A stretch of DNA of 19,789 bases, from assembly GCA_947644475.1 (NCBI GenBank), contig CANRZQ010000018.1:1-19789 (forward strand), in the 5' to 3' direction. Under the pieces are notes generated by a model. That model saw nothing but the letters and a program-made list of their open reading frames with translations. It was not told the DNA's origin and did not search any database. Below are positions 6,385 to 13,978 of this stretch, piece by piece. A program made the translations under genes and the position numbers. This stretch comes from an uncultured Muribaculaceae bacterium (GTDB lineage Bacteria; Bacteroidota; Bacteroidia; Bacteroidales; Muribaculaceae). Numbering within the stretch: the first letter of the stretch is position 1; each line of letters opens with the position of its first letter.

Positions 6385-9063
6385 ATGATGAAAAGATATT
6401 TATTGACTCTCGCAGCCATTGCCCTTGCCCTCGGCGCGGCCCAGGCTAAGAAACCGGCCGACATCAAAGGCCGCGTAACCGACACGGCCGGAAAGCCCAT
6501 AGCAGGCGCAGTGGTGTCCAACGGCATCGACTGCACGGCAACAGCAGCCGACGGTTCTTACACTCTCGACGGCACACGCGATGTGCGCCATGTGTTCGTA
6601 TCCACCCCCTCGGGATGGCTTCCAGACATGAAGGACGTGACAATCCCGCTCTACTATCTCGTATACAACGAGGATGCTCCGGCCGCCTCCTACGACTTTA
6701 AGTTGCGCCGCAACCCTGTCGACGACACCCACCACACGGTATTTGCCCAGGCCGACGCGCAAGTGACCTCTGAAAGCGACCTCCGCAAACTCATCCCGCT
6801 CATGGCCGACATGGACAAATATGCCTCCGACAACTGCGCCGGACGCGATGTGTTTGCCGTCGACCTTGGCGACATCGTGGGCGACAGCCCTTGGCTCTAC
6901 CCGGCTTCAATCGAGGTGAACAAAGGCTTCAAACGCCCCATCTACCGTGTAATCGGCAATCATGACATGACCTACGGCGGCCGCACTTTCGAAAAGTCGT
7001 TTACCAATTTCGAGAACCAGTTTGGCCCCGTTTGCTACTCTTTCAACAAAGGCAAGGCCCACTACATCGTGCTCGACAACTGCTTCTACGTCAACCGCGA
7101 CTACCAGTATATCGGCTACATCGACGAACGCACTTTCCGCTGGCTCGAGCAAGACCTTTCTTATGTGCCCGAGGACAATGTTATTTTTGTGATGATGCAC
7201 ATACCCACCTCCTCCACTCCGAAACTCAAATACAACACTCTCATTCAGGACGAGACCGTAAACGCCCGCAGCCTCTACAAGATGCTCGAAGGCCGCAACG
7301 CCCACATCCTCTCCGGCCACACGCATTACAACCAGAATGTCGTGTTCTCCGACTCGCTCATGGAGCACAACACTGCCGCAGCCTGCGGTATTTGGTGGAA
7401 AGCACCCATCTGCTCCGACGGCACTCCGATGGGCTACGGCGTCTATGATGTCGACGGCACCGACGTGAACTGGCTCTACAAGAGCGCCGGGCAGCCCGAC
7501 ACTTACCAGCTGCGCGTCTATCCTGCCAGCGCCGACAAGGACGCTCCTGCCGACATCATAGCCAACGTATGGAACTACGACAGCACCTGGAAAGTGGAAT
7601 GGCTCGAAAACGGCAAGGTGATGGGCGAGATGACACGTTACGACGGCTACGACCCCCTCGCTCTCGACATTTGCGCCGACCGCGAACGCGTGGTCTACGA
7701 ATGGGTCTACCCCAACAAGACCGACCACCTTTTCCGCTGCACGCCCAAAGACCCGACCGCCCGCGTGACCGTGCGCGCCACCGACCGCAACGGCCGCGTC
7801 TACTTCGGCGACGCGCCTGCAAAGAGCGTGGCCGAGCAGCCCGAAAAGCCCAAACTGATGTGGATCGACGCCACCGGCAATTTCGCCCGATACTCCAATC
7901 CCGACTCTATCGACTACTATGTCGACAAGATAGCCAAACTCGGATTCACACACGCCGTTGTCGACGTGCGCCCCATCTCCGGCGAAGTGCTCTACGACAG
8001 CAAGATTGCCCCGCGCATGCGCGAGTGGAACGGTCACCAACGCCCCGACTTCGATTTCCTCGGCCATTGGATTAAAAAAGGCCACGAGGCCGGCATCAAA
8101 GTCATGGCCTCGATGAACGTGTTCTGCGCCGGCCACAACTATGTCGACCGCGGCATTGTCTACACCGAACATCCCGAATGGGCTTCCGTGGTGCTCAACC
8201 CCGAACGCGGCCTCATACCCATCACAGAGGAAAAAGACAAATACGGCGGCATGACCAACCCCGTAAATCCCGAATATCAGAAATATATCATCGGCATCAT
8301 GACCGAGCTGGTGACTCTCTATCCCGAACTCGACGGACTCATGCTCGACCGTGTGCGCTTCGACGGCATCTCCGCCGATTTCTCCGACCTGTCGCGCCGC
8401 GCTTTTGAAAAGCACATCGGCAAAAAGGTAAAGAAATTCCCCACCGACATCCTTTCATGGAAAAAGAAAGGCGACCGCTACGAGCCCGTCGACGGCAAAC
8501 TCGCAAAACAATGGTACGAATGGCGCTCGGGCGTGATACGCGACTTCATGGCCGATGCCCGCCGCGCTGTCAAGACCGCCAACCCCAAGGTTGAGTTCAA
8601 CACCTACACCGGCGCATGGTATCCGTCGTACTACGAAGTGGGCGTAAACTTCGCCTCGCCCGAATACGACCCCGCCCGCGACTACAAATGGGCCACACCC
8701 GGCTATAAAAACACCGGCTACGCCGACCTTATCGACATGTATGTCACCGGCAACTATTACACAGTGATCACTGCCGACGAATATGGCAAGGAAGGCCGCG
8801 CCGTGCTCAACGAGACCGACTCGCGCCCGCAGGAAGGCCTCTGGTACTGCGTTGAAGGATCTTGCTCCAACTTGCGCAAGATTATGAAGAATAACAAATT
8901 CATCGGCGGCATCCTCGTAGACCAATTCTACGACAACCCCTCGAAACTCTCGCAGACCATCGCGCAGAATCTCAAGGATTCCGACGGCCTGATGGTGTTC
9001 GACATCGTGCATATCATCGACAAGAACCTCTGGGACGAAGTTGAGAAAGGCTTGAACCAATAG
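6385..9063 (+). CDS. Calcineurin-like phosphoesterase fused to a GHL-type glycoside hydrolase-like barrel
   Basis: An 892-residue exported protein with a cleavable signal peptide (to about residue 21, AAQA) and no lipobox, so probably periplasmic. Domains in order: a beta-sandwich of the carboxypeptidase-regulatory/MetallophosN type (about 25-110, IKGRVTDTAGKPIAGAVVSN); a calcineurin-like metallophosphoesterase (about 115-345) with metal motifs DAQ (Asp124, Gln126), LGDIVGD (Asp163), GNHD (Asn192, His193), MMHIP (His272) and GHTH (His312, His314); a MetallophosC-like region (about 355-475); and a GHL barrel (about 490-892) opening LMWIDATGNFARYSN and carrying DGLMLDRVRFDG (Asp650, Asp655). 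Motif I has Gln where most superfamily members have His. The barrel is clearly paralogous to the preceding gene product. The fusion predicts removal of a phosphate ester from the same glycan that the barrel cleaves. The substrate is unknown. The start uses the first of two adjacent ATGs; the second is equally possible. Confidence 0.88.
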   Translation: MMKRYLLTLAAIALALGAAQAKKPADIKGRVTDTAGKPIAGAVVSNGIDCTATAADGSYTLDGTRDVRHVFVSTPSGWLPDMKDVTIPLYYLVYNEDAPAASYDFKLRRNPVDDTHHTVFAQADAQVTSESDLRKLIPLMADMDKYASDNCAGRDVFAVDLGDIVGDSPWLYPASIEVNKGFKRPIYRVIGNHDMTYGGRTFEKSFTNFENQFGPVCYSFNKGKAHYIVLDNCFYVNRDYQYIGYIDERTFRWLEQDLSYVPEDNVIFVMMHIPTSSTPKLKYNTLIQDETVNARSLYKMLEGRNAHILSGHTHYNQNVVFSDSLMEHNTAAACGIWWKAPICSDGTPMGYGVYDVDGTDVNWLYKSAGQPDTYQLRVYPASADKDAPADIIANVWNYDSTWKVEWLENGKVMGEMTRYDGYDPLALDICADRERVVYEWVYPNKTDHLFRCTPKDPTARVTVRATDRNGRVYFGDAPAKSVAEQPEKPKLMWIDATGNFARYSNPDSIDYYVDKIAKLGFTHAVVDVRPISGEVLYDSKIAPRMREWNGHQRPDFDFLGHWIKKGHEAGIKVMASMNVFCAGHNYVDRGIVYTEHPEWASVVLNPERGLIPITEEKDKYGGMTNPVNPEYQKYIIGIMTELVTLYPELDGLMLDRVRFDGISADFSDLSRRAFEKHIGKKVKKFPTDILSWKKKGDRYEPVDGKLAKQWYEWRSGVIRDFMADARRAVKTANPKVEFNTYTGAWYPSYYEVGVNFASPEYDPARDYKWATPGYKNTGYADLIDMYVTGNYYTVITADEYGKEGRAVLNETDSRPQEGLWYCVEGSCSNLRKIMKNNKFIGGILVDQFYDNPSKLSQTIAQNLKDSDGLMVFDIVHIIDKNLWDEVEKGLNQ

Positions 9064-9073
9064 CGCAAGAAAA

Positions 9074-9115
9074 CAAGCCTCCGGCATGTGAAATATTTCG
9101 CAAGCCGGAGGCTTG
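9074..9115 (+). terminator. Perfect 12-bp hairpin, weak terminator or mRNA-processing element
   Basis: CAAGCCTCCGGC (9074-9085) pairs exactly with GCCGGAGGCTTG (9104-9115). The 18-nt loop contains a further small palindrome, GAAATATTTC (9089-9098). It lies 10 nt after the phosphoesterase-GHL stop and 27 nt before the DUF5009 start. The base run after it (CGTTCCTCC) has no good U tract, so full termination is unlikely. Partial attenuation or 3'-end stabilisation of the upstream mRNA fits better. Confidence 0.55.
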
Positions 9116-9142
9116 CGTTCCTCCATCTAAAACCCAAAACTT

Positions 9143-10582
9143 ATGTCTTCCGAAACAAAACAGAACACGCGTGCCCACAGCCTCGACGCGCTGCGAGGCT
9201 ACGCCATCCTCACCATGGTGCTGTCGGCCACAGTGGCCGGCGGCATCCTGCCGGGGTGGATGTATCATGCGCAGACACCGCCGCCGTCCCATGCTTTCGT
9301 GCCGGAAATGGCCGGACTGACGTGGGTCGACCTCGTGTTTCCGTTCTTTCTTTTCGCCATGGGCGCGGCTTTTCCGTTCTCGCTCCGCCGCAAGGTTGAG
9401 AAAAACGCTGCACGCGACGCCCGCTTTTGGCTGTCGATGACGTGGCAGATTGTGTCTCGTGCCGCCATGCTCACGTTCTTTGCCATTTTCATACAGCATT
9501 ACTACCCCTATATGCAGGCCGATGCTGTCGGACCGAAAGAATGGTGGATGGCCATACTCGCCTTCGGGCTATGCTTTGCCATGTTCATGCGTTTCCCCAA
9601 GAATTGGAATCTGCCGGAACCTGTGTCTTACGGAATACGCTTAGCGGCCTACGGCGCAGCCGCGGCAATGCTTGTTTTCGGCGACTTTGCCGGCGGCAAG
9701 GCTTTCGACCTCAACACCTCCAACATAATCATACTTCTGCTTGCCGACATGGCATTTTTCGGCTCAATCGTGTATCTTGCGACGATGACCGACAAATGGC
9801 GCCGAATGTGGCTGCTGGTGGCCCTGGCCGGGCTTTTTCTCAGCGCCGACGTCGACGGCAGCTGGATGCAGGCTGTACGCTGGTGGACTCCCCTGCCCTG
9901 GTTCTACCATTTCGACTATTTGAAATACCTGTTCCTGATACTTGCCGGCAGCACCGCAGGCGACATGCTCATGGAGCATATGGCATCGGCTTCCGGCGCC
10001 GATACAAAGAAACCGGTGGCTCGGCCCGTGATATTGGCCTCGGGAGCATTGCTCATTGTCGTGACCTGTCTTATCGGCCTATACAGCCGCGAGTGCTTCG
10101 TCACCGCAGCCATAGAAGCAGCGTTGTGTGCAGTCATGATAGCAGTGGCTCGCCGCACGGCCACGGCTGATGCCTCGCTGTGGCAACGGCTCATCCTGTT
10201 TGGCACAGCCTTGCTCCTTACCGGGCTTTGCTTCGAATCTTTCGAAGGCGGCATCAAGAAAGACGGCCCCACATTCTCGTATCTGCTCGCAACGGGCGGC
10301 CTCGCCACCTTCGCGCTGGTGTTCTTCCACATCATATGCGACTATTTCCAACAACGCAAGGCCACGGCCTTCTTGTGGATGAACGGCCAGAACCCGATGA
10401 TAGCATATGTGGCCGGCGACCTTCTGCTCATGCCCCTGCTTTCGCTGCTTGGGCTGGTGAAATATCTTTCAGTGTTCCACACATCTGCATGGATGGGATT
10501 TCTGCAAGGCGTGCTCCTCACAGCAGCCGTAATGCTCATCACCATGCTATTCACGCGCCTGCGCATTTTCTGGCGCACATAA
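9143..10582 (+). CDS. DUF5009/NagX-like polytopic inner-membrane protein (HGSNAT-like acyltransferase family)
   Basis: A 479-residue integral membrane protein with roughly a dozen hydrophobic segments. The N-terminus reads HSLDALRGYAIL, then a loop with His42 and His50, then GLTWVDLVFPFFLFAMG (about 58-74). This resembles the start of DUF5009 proteins and of heparan-alpha-glucosaminide N-acetyltransferase (HGSNAT), where a histidine just before the NGLT-like motif carries the acetyl group across the membrane. A late NPMIAYVAGDLLLMPLL segment also fits the family. Relatives annotated NagX sit in GlcNAc-use loci and are thought to help with amino-sugar uptake or acetylation, though biochemical proof is thin. 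Here it lies 17 nt before a GH20 hexosaminidase gene, which supports a role in handling GlcNAc-type sugars. It has no signal peptide. The function is inferred. Confidence 0.85.
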   Translation: MSSETKQNTRAHSLDALRGYAILTMVLSATVAGGILPGWMYHAQTPPPSHAFVPEMAGLTWVDLVFPFFLFAMGAAFPFSLRRKVEKNAARDARFWLSMTWQIVSRAAMLTFFAIFIQHYYPYMQADAVGPKEWWMAILAFGLCFAMFMRFPKNWNLPEPVSYGIRLAAYGAAAAMLVFGDFAGGKAFDLNTSNIIILLLADMAFFGSIVYLATMTDKWRRMWLLVALAGLFLSADVDGSWMQAVRWWTPLPWFYHFDYLKYLFLILAGSTAGDMLMEHMASASGADTKKPVARPVILASGALLIVVTCLIGLYSRECFVTAAIEAALCAVMIAVARRTATADASLWQRLILFGTALLLTGLCFESFEGGIKKDGPTFSYLLATGGLATFALVFFHIICDYFQQRKATAFLWMNGQNPMIAYVAGDLLLMPLLSLLGLVKYLSVFHTSAWMGFLQGVLLTAAVMLITMLFTRLRIFWRT

Positions 10583-10599
10583 GCCAACATCCGATATTT

Positions 10600-13500
10600 A
10601 TGAAAAAAATCTTATTCCTGATTTCATCTTTCCTGCTTTGCCTGTCGGCAATGGCCCTCAACACGGCCGACTACAATCTTGTGTCGCCGCTGCCTGCGAA
10701 AATTACCCCGACCGACCAAGGCCCTTACCTGGTAAACTCGCTCAAAGAGGCGAAAATCAAGAAAAAAATCAACAAGAAACTTGCGCCCGAGGGCTACCGG
10801 CTCACCGTCGGCAGCAAGGGCATAACCATCGAGGGCGGCTCCGACGCCGGCATCTTCTACGGCATGAACACTCTCGTCAAAGCCATCGGCGTGCCGTCGT
10901 CCGGCGCTCCGCTCGAATTTCCGGCAGTGGTTATCGAAGACGAGCCGCGCTTTCCCTACCGCGGGATGCACCTCGACGTGTGCCGCCATTTCTTTCCCAT
11001 TGAATTTGTGAAAGAGTATATCGACATGCTCGCGCTTCACAACATGAACACCCTCCACTTCCATATCACCGACGACCAGGGCTGGCGTTTCGAGAGCAAG
11101 AAATATCCACGGCTCAACAGCGTGGGCTCGTGGCGCGACCGCACCGTGCGCGGCTACCTCGGCTCCGGCGAATACGACCATGCCCGTTACGGCGGATTCT
11201 ACACGCAGGACGAATTGCGCGACCTCGTTAAATATGCCGCCGAGCGTCATGTCACCATCGTGCCCGAAATCGACATGCCCGGACACATGCTCGCCGCCTT
11301 GGCCGCATATCCCGAACTGGGCTGCACCGGAGGCCCGTATGAGGCATGCCCCGACTGGGGCGTGTTCGAGGATGTGCTTTGCATCGGCAACGACAAGACC
11401 GTCGAATTCCTCGAAGGCGTGTTCGACGAACTTATCGACATCTTCCCGTCGAAACTTATCCACATCGGCGGCGACGAGTGTCCGCGCGACCGCTGGGCGG
11501 CATGTCCCAAATGCCAGTCCCGAATCAAGACGGAACATCTTGTCGCTCCCGAGGGGCACACTGCCGAGGACATGCTGCAAAGTTGGATTACGGCCCACAT
11601 GGAAAAATATCTCAACGAGCGAGGCCGCTCTATCATCGGCTGGGACGAGATTCTCAACGGCGAGGTGGCACCCTCGGCATGGGTTATGTCGTGGCGCGGC
11701 TCGGAAGGCGGCATCAAGGCCGCACAGATGGGCCACGATGTGGTGATGACACCCAATACCCACTGCTATTTCGACTTCTACCAGACCGACGACACCTCCG
11801 ACGAGCCTCTTGCCATTGGCGGATGCACTCCGGTGGAAAAGGTGTATAACCTCGACCCCGTGGCGGGCCTTACCGCCGACCAGGCCAAGCACATCAAAGG
11901 CGTGCAGGCCAATCTCTGGACCGAGTATATCCACACCCCCGGCCACATAGAATATATGGTGCTCCCGCGCATGTCGGCCCTGGCCGAGGTGCAATGGACT
12001 CCGGCCGATAAGGAAAAGAATTACGATGAATATGTCCACCGTGCCGACAATATGATGAAAATCTACCGCGAACGCGGCTGGAACTACGGCAAGCATCTCT
12101 ACAATCTTTTCTCAACAGTCACACCGTCGGAAAAAGACCGCTCGTTCACAGTGACATTCTCATCACTCGACAACGCCCCCGTGCACTACACTCTCGACGG
12201 CTCAGAACCCACCGAGGCATCTGCCGTCGCCCCCGCCTCGGGAGTCAAAATCACCGGCGACTGCATCCTCTCGGCAGCAGCAATCCGTCCCGACGGCAAA
12301 AGCAACGTAATCTCGATTCCTTTCAACTATAATCTTGCCACTCTGCGCCCCGTAACATATGAAAACTGCATGAGCAGCCCTGCCTACACATTCGAAGGCT
12401 CCGGCATCCTTGTCGACGGACGTCGCGGCACCGACAATTTTGCCGCCGGATGGTGGCTCGGCTACAACACCGACAAGGTGACGGCCATAGTCGACCTTGG
12501 CGCCCCAACTTTTGTATCGAAAGTGAAAGTAGGCTCTATCGACTATCCCGACGCATGGATTATGGGCCCGACCGGAGCCGAGGTTTCTGTTTCGGCCGAC
12601 GGCATCAATTTCACGCGTCCCGACCAAGTGGTCTTTCTTGAAAAAGTGAAAGATGTGAAGGACCGCAAAGGCTGCTCAATCAACGACTTCATCGTCAACC
12701 TCGAACGCACCGAGGCCCGCTACGTCAAAATCACCGTTACAGGCCACTCGGCCCTTCCCGAAGGCCATCCGGCCGCCGGCTCCATGCCGTTTATCTTCCT
12801 CGACGAGATAGAAATCACCGACCCCAAACCGCTGCCCGTCACCGGCACGTTCCTCAACCTCTTCTATCAGGACGAGCGCAACAAATACATGAACCCTTCG
12901 TCGGTCGACATGACTGACCCCGCCCTCTGGACAGCCAAGGTGAACGAACTCGCCGACCTCGGCCTTGAATATCTCGTGATTGTGGCCGTGGCCAACGACC
13001 ACAAGGCCCTCTACCCGTCGAAAATGATGAAACGCGCCTACAAGCACAAGACATCGCCCGTCGACGCTATCCTCGACGCAGCAGAGGCTTGCGGCCTTAA
13101 AGTGTTTATGAGCAGCGGATGGGCCAACAATCAGGACGACAACCTGCGCAATCGCAAGACAAAAGAGCGTCAGATAAAAATGATGGACGAACTCGCCTCA
13201 ATCTACGGCATCCATCCGGCACTCTACGGCTGGTATCTTCCCGTGGAAGATTGCCTCGGCCCTGTGCTGTCGGAATACGCCGTCGACGCCGTGAACCAGC
13301 TTGCCGAACACGCCCGCTCGCTCACACCCGGCGCAAAAATCCTGATTTCTCCTTATGGCATATTCAATTCCAATTTCGACCATCCCGACTACGCCTCGCG
13401 CATCCGCGGCCTTAAAGTCGACATCATCGCATACCAGGACGAAGTGGGCTGCGAACGTGAGGAAAATCCCCTTCAAAGCCTGCGCACCAACTGGCGCCGC

Positions 13501-13779
13501 CTCCGCGACATCCACGAAGGCAGCGGCATCGACATCTGGGCCAACTGCGAGTCATTCACCTGGGAGAAAGAGCCAAACTCGCGTAACTCGGCCCTCATCC
13601 CCGCACCCTTCAACCGCGTGCGCGAGCAGCTCAACGTAGCCACCCAAGGCGGTGTGTCGCGCATCATCTCGTTTGCCGTGTGCGGCATCTGGGACACCCC
13701 CGGCTCCGCCTACCCCATCGGCCACCCCGGCTCACAAGAGGCTTACAAAGCATATAAAAGTTTCCTTAACGAAAATTAG
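10600..13779 (+). CDS. GH20 beta-N-acetylhexosaminidase with discoidin-like and C-terminal DUF4434-like domains
   Basis: A 1059-residue exported enzyme. Domains: signal peptide (about 1-19); GH20 N-terminal alpha/beta domain (about 25-118); GH20 catalytic barrel (about 120-470) with the hallmark HIGGDE (catalytic Asp292-Glu293 pair), FHITDDQGWR, PEIDMPGH and NLWTEYI; a chitobiase-C/Fn3-associated segment (VHYTLDGSEPT, from residue 528); an F5/8-type C discoidin-like domain (about 583-740); and a second TIM barrel of DUF4434 type (about 745-1050, starting PVTGTFLNLFY) with candidate acids Glu883 (YLPVED) and Glu984 (WANCESF). GH20 releases terminal beta-GlcNAc or GalNAc by substrate-assisted catalysis. 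The DUF4434 barrel may add another glycosidase activity, which is inferred. The start at 10600 gives an intact signal peptide; the open frame further upstream overlaps the DUF5009 gene and has no export signal. It ends the locus, followed 26 nt later by a strong terminator. No lipobox, so periplasmic or secreted. Confidence 0.93.
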   Translation: MKKILFLISSFLLCLSAMALNTADYNLVSPLPAKITPTDQGPYLVNSLKEAKIKKKINKKLAPEGYRLTVGSKGITIEGGSDAGIFYGMNTLVKAIGVPSSGAPLEFPAVVIEDEPRFPYRGMHLDVCRHFFPIEFVKEYIDMLALHNMNTLHFHITDDQGWRFESKKYPRLNSVGSWRDRTVRGYLGSGEYDHARYGGFYTQDELRDLVKYAAERHVTIVPEIDMPGHMLAALAAYPELGCTGGPYEACPDWGVFEDVLCIGNDKTVEFLEGVFDELIDIFPSKLIHIGGDECPRDRWAACPKCQSRIKTEHLVAPEGHTAEDMLQSWITAHMEKYLNERGRSIIGWDEILNGEVAPSAWVMSWRGSEGGIKAAQMGHDVVMTPNTHCYFDFYQTDDTSDEPLAIGGCTPVEKVYNLDPVAGLTADQAKHIKGVQANLWTEYIHTPGHIEYMVLPRMSALAEVQWTPADKEKNYDEYVHRADNMMKIYRERGWNYGKHLYNLFSTVTPSEKDRSFTVTFSSLDNAPVHYTLDGSEPTEASAVAPASGVKITGDCILSAAAIRPDGKSNVISIPFNYNLATLRPVTYENCMSSPAYTFEGSGILVDGRRGTDNFAAGWWLGYNTDKVTAIVDLGAPTFVSKVKVGSIDYPDAWIMGPTGAEVSVSADGINFTRPDQVVFLEKVKDVKDRKGCSINDFIVNLERTEARYVKITVTGHSALPEGHPAAGSMPFIFLDEIEITDPKPLPVTGTFLNLFYQDERNKYMNPSSVDMTDPALWTAKVNELADLGLEYLVIVAVANDHKALYPSKMMKRAYKHKTSPVDAILDAAEACGLKVFMSSGWANNQDDNLRNRKTKERQIKMMDELASIYGIHPALYGWYLPVEDCLGPVLSEYAVDAVNQLAEHARSLTPGAKILISPYGIFNSNFDHPDYASRIRGLKVDIIAYQDEVGCEREENPLQSLRTNWRRLRDIHEGSGIDIWANCESFTWEKEPNSRNSALIPAPFNRVREQLNVATQGGVSRIISFAVCGIWDTPGSAYPIGHPGSQEAYKAYKSFLNEN

Positions 13780-13805
13780 AGAAAGATATACCATAGTTTT
13801 TTGTC

Positions 13806-13850
13806 AAAAGTGTTATCTTTGCGTTCCGACGCTTAGATAACACTTTTTTT
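13806..13850 (+). terminator. Strong intrinsic terminator after the GH20 gene
   Basis: AAAAGTGTTATCT (13806-13818) pairs perfectly with AGATAACACTTTT (13835-13847). An inner 4-bp stem GCGT/ACGC (13821-13824 with 13829-13832) closes a TCCG loop, separated from the outer stem by a 2x2 TT/TT internal loop. The T run continues to 13850. It closes the glycan-locus transcript. The A run on the 5' side gives a weaker U tract for the other strand. Confidence 0.9.
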
Positions 13851-13870
13851 ATGACCACGCATCACGGATG

Positions 13871-13901
13871 TTGTATAATTCATAATAAAAATCTATCTTT
13901 G
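13871..13901 (+). promoter_or_regulatory. Bacteroidetes-type promoter for the GNAT-M16 pair
   Basis: TTG at 13871-13873 (-33 element) and TATCTTTG at 13894-13901 (-7 element, consensus TAnnTTTG) are separated by 20 nt, the spacing expected for the primary sigma factor of Bacteroidetes. It points toward the GNAT gene at 14117 and would give a 5' leader of roughly 210 nt holding the dyad repeats and the REPIN-like element. Motif and spacing are read directly. Activity is inferred. Confidence 0.75.
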
Positions 13902-13902
13902 C

Positions 13903-13939
13903 AATAGAAACCGCCGTTTCGGAAACCACCGTTTCTATT
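13903..13939 (+). repeat. Two dyad-symmetric direct repeats inside a larger hairpin near the start of the leader
   Basis: GAAACCGCCGTTTC (13907-13920) and GAAACCACCGTTTC (13922-13935) are 14-bp direct repeats 15 bp apart, differing at one base. Each is a GAAAC-n4-GTTTC palindrome. The outer flanks AATAGAAAC (13903-13911) and GTTTCTATT (13931-13939) also pair, so the whole can fold as one hairpin. It lies immediately downstream of the -7 element, around or just after the expected transcription start. It could be an operator for a dimeric regulator, a leader stem-loop, or a dispersed intergenic repeat. Confidence 0.6.
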
Positions 13940-13978
13940 ACAAATAAGTATGTCATAGGGGAGAGTTAGCGCCATTAA

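Noticed and set aside
6907..8415. Long antisense open frame (502 codons) opposite the phosphoesterase-GHL gene
   Set aside because: It mirrors the GC-rich codon bias of the sense gene, is rich in Val/Gly/His/Ala without domain motifs, and has no start context. The sense strand carries full catalytic motifs.
10180..10599. In-frame open extension upstream of the GH20 start
   Set aside because: It overlaps the DUF5009 coding region, has an atypical Arg/His/Pro-rich composition, and would bury the clear signal peptide that begins at 10600.
10624..12096. Long antisense open frame (490 codons) opposite the GH20 domain
   Set aside because: Same composition artefact. The sense frame encodes a canonical GH20 active site over this interval.
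13800..13821. TTTG (13800-13803) and TATCTTTG (13814-13821) as a promoter
   Set aside because: The spacing is only 10 nt, half of what is needed, and the -7-like motif lies inside the terminator stem.
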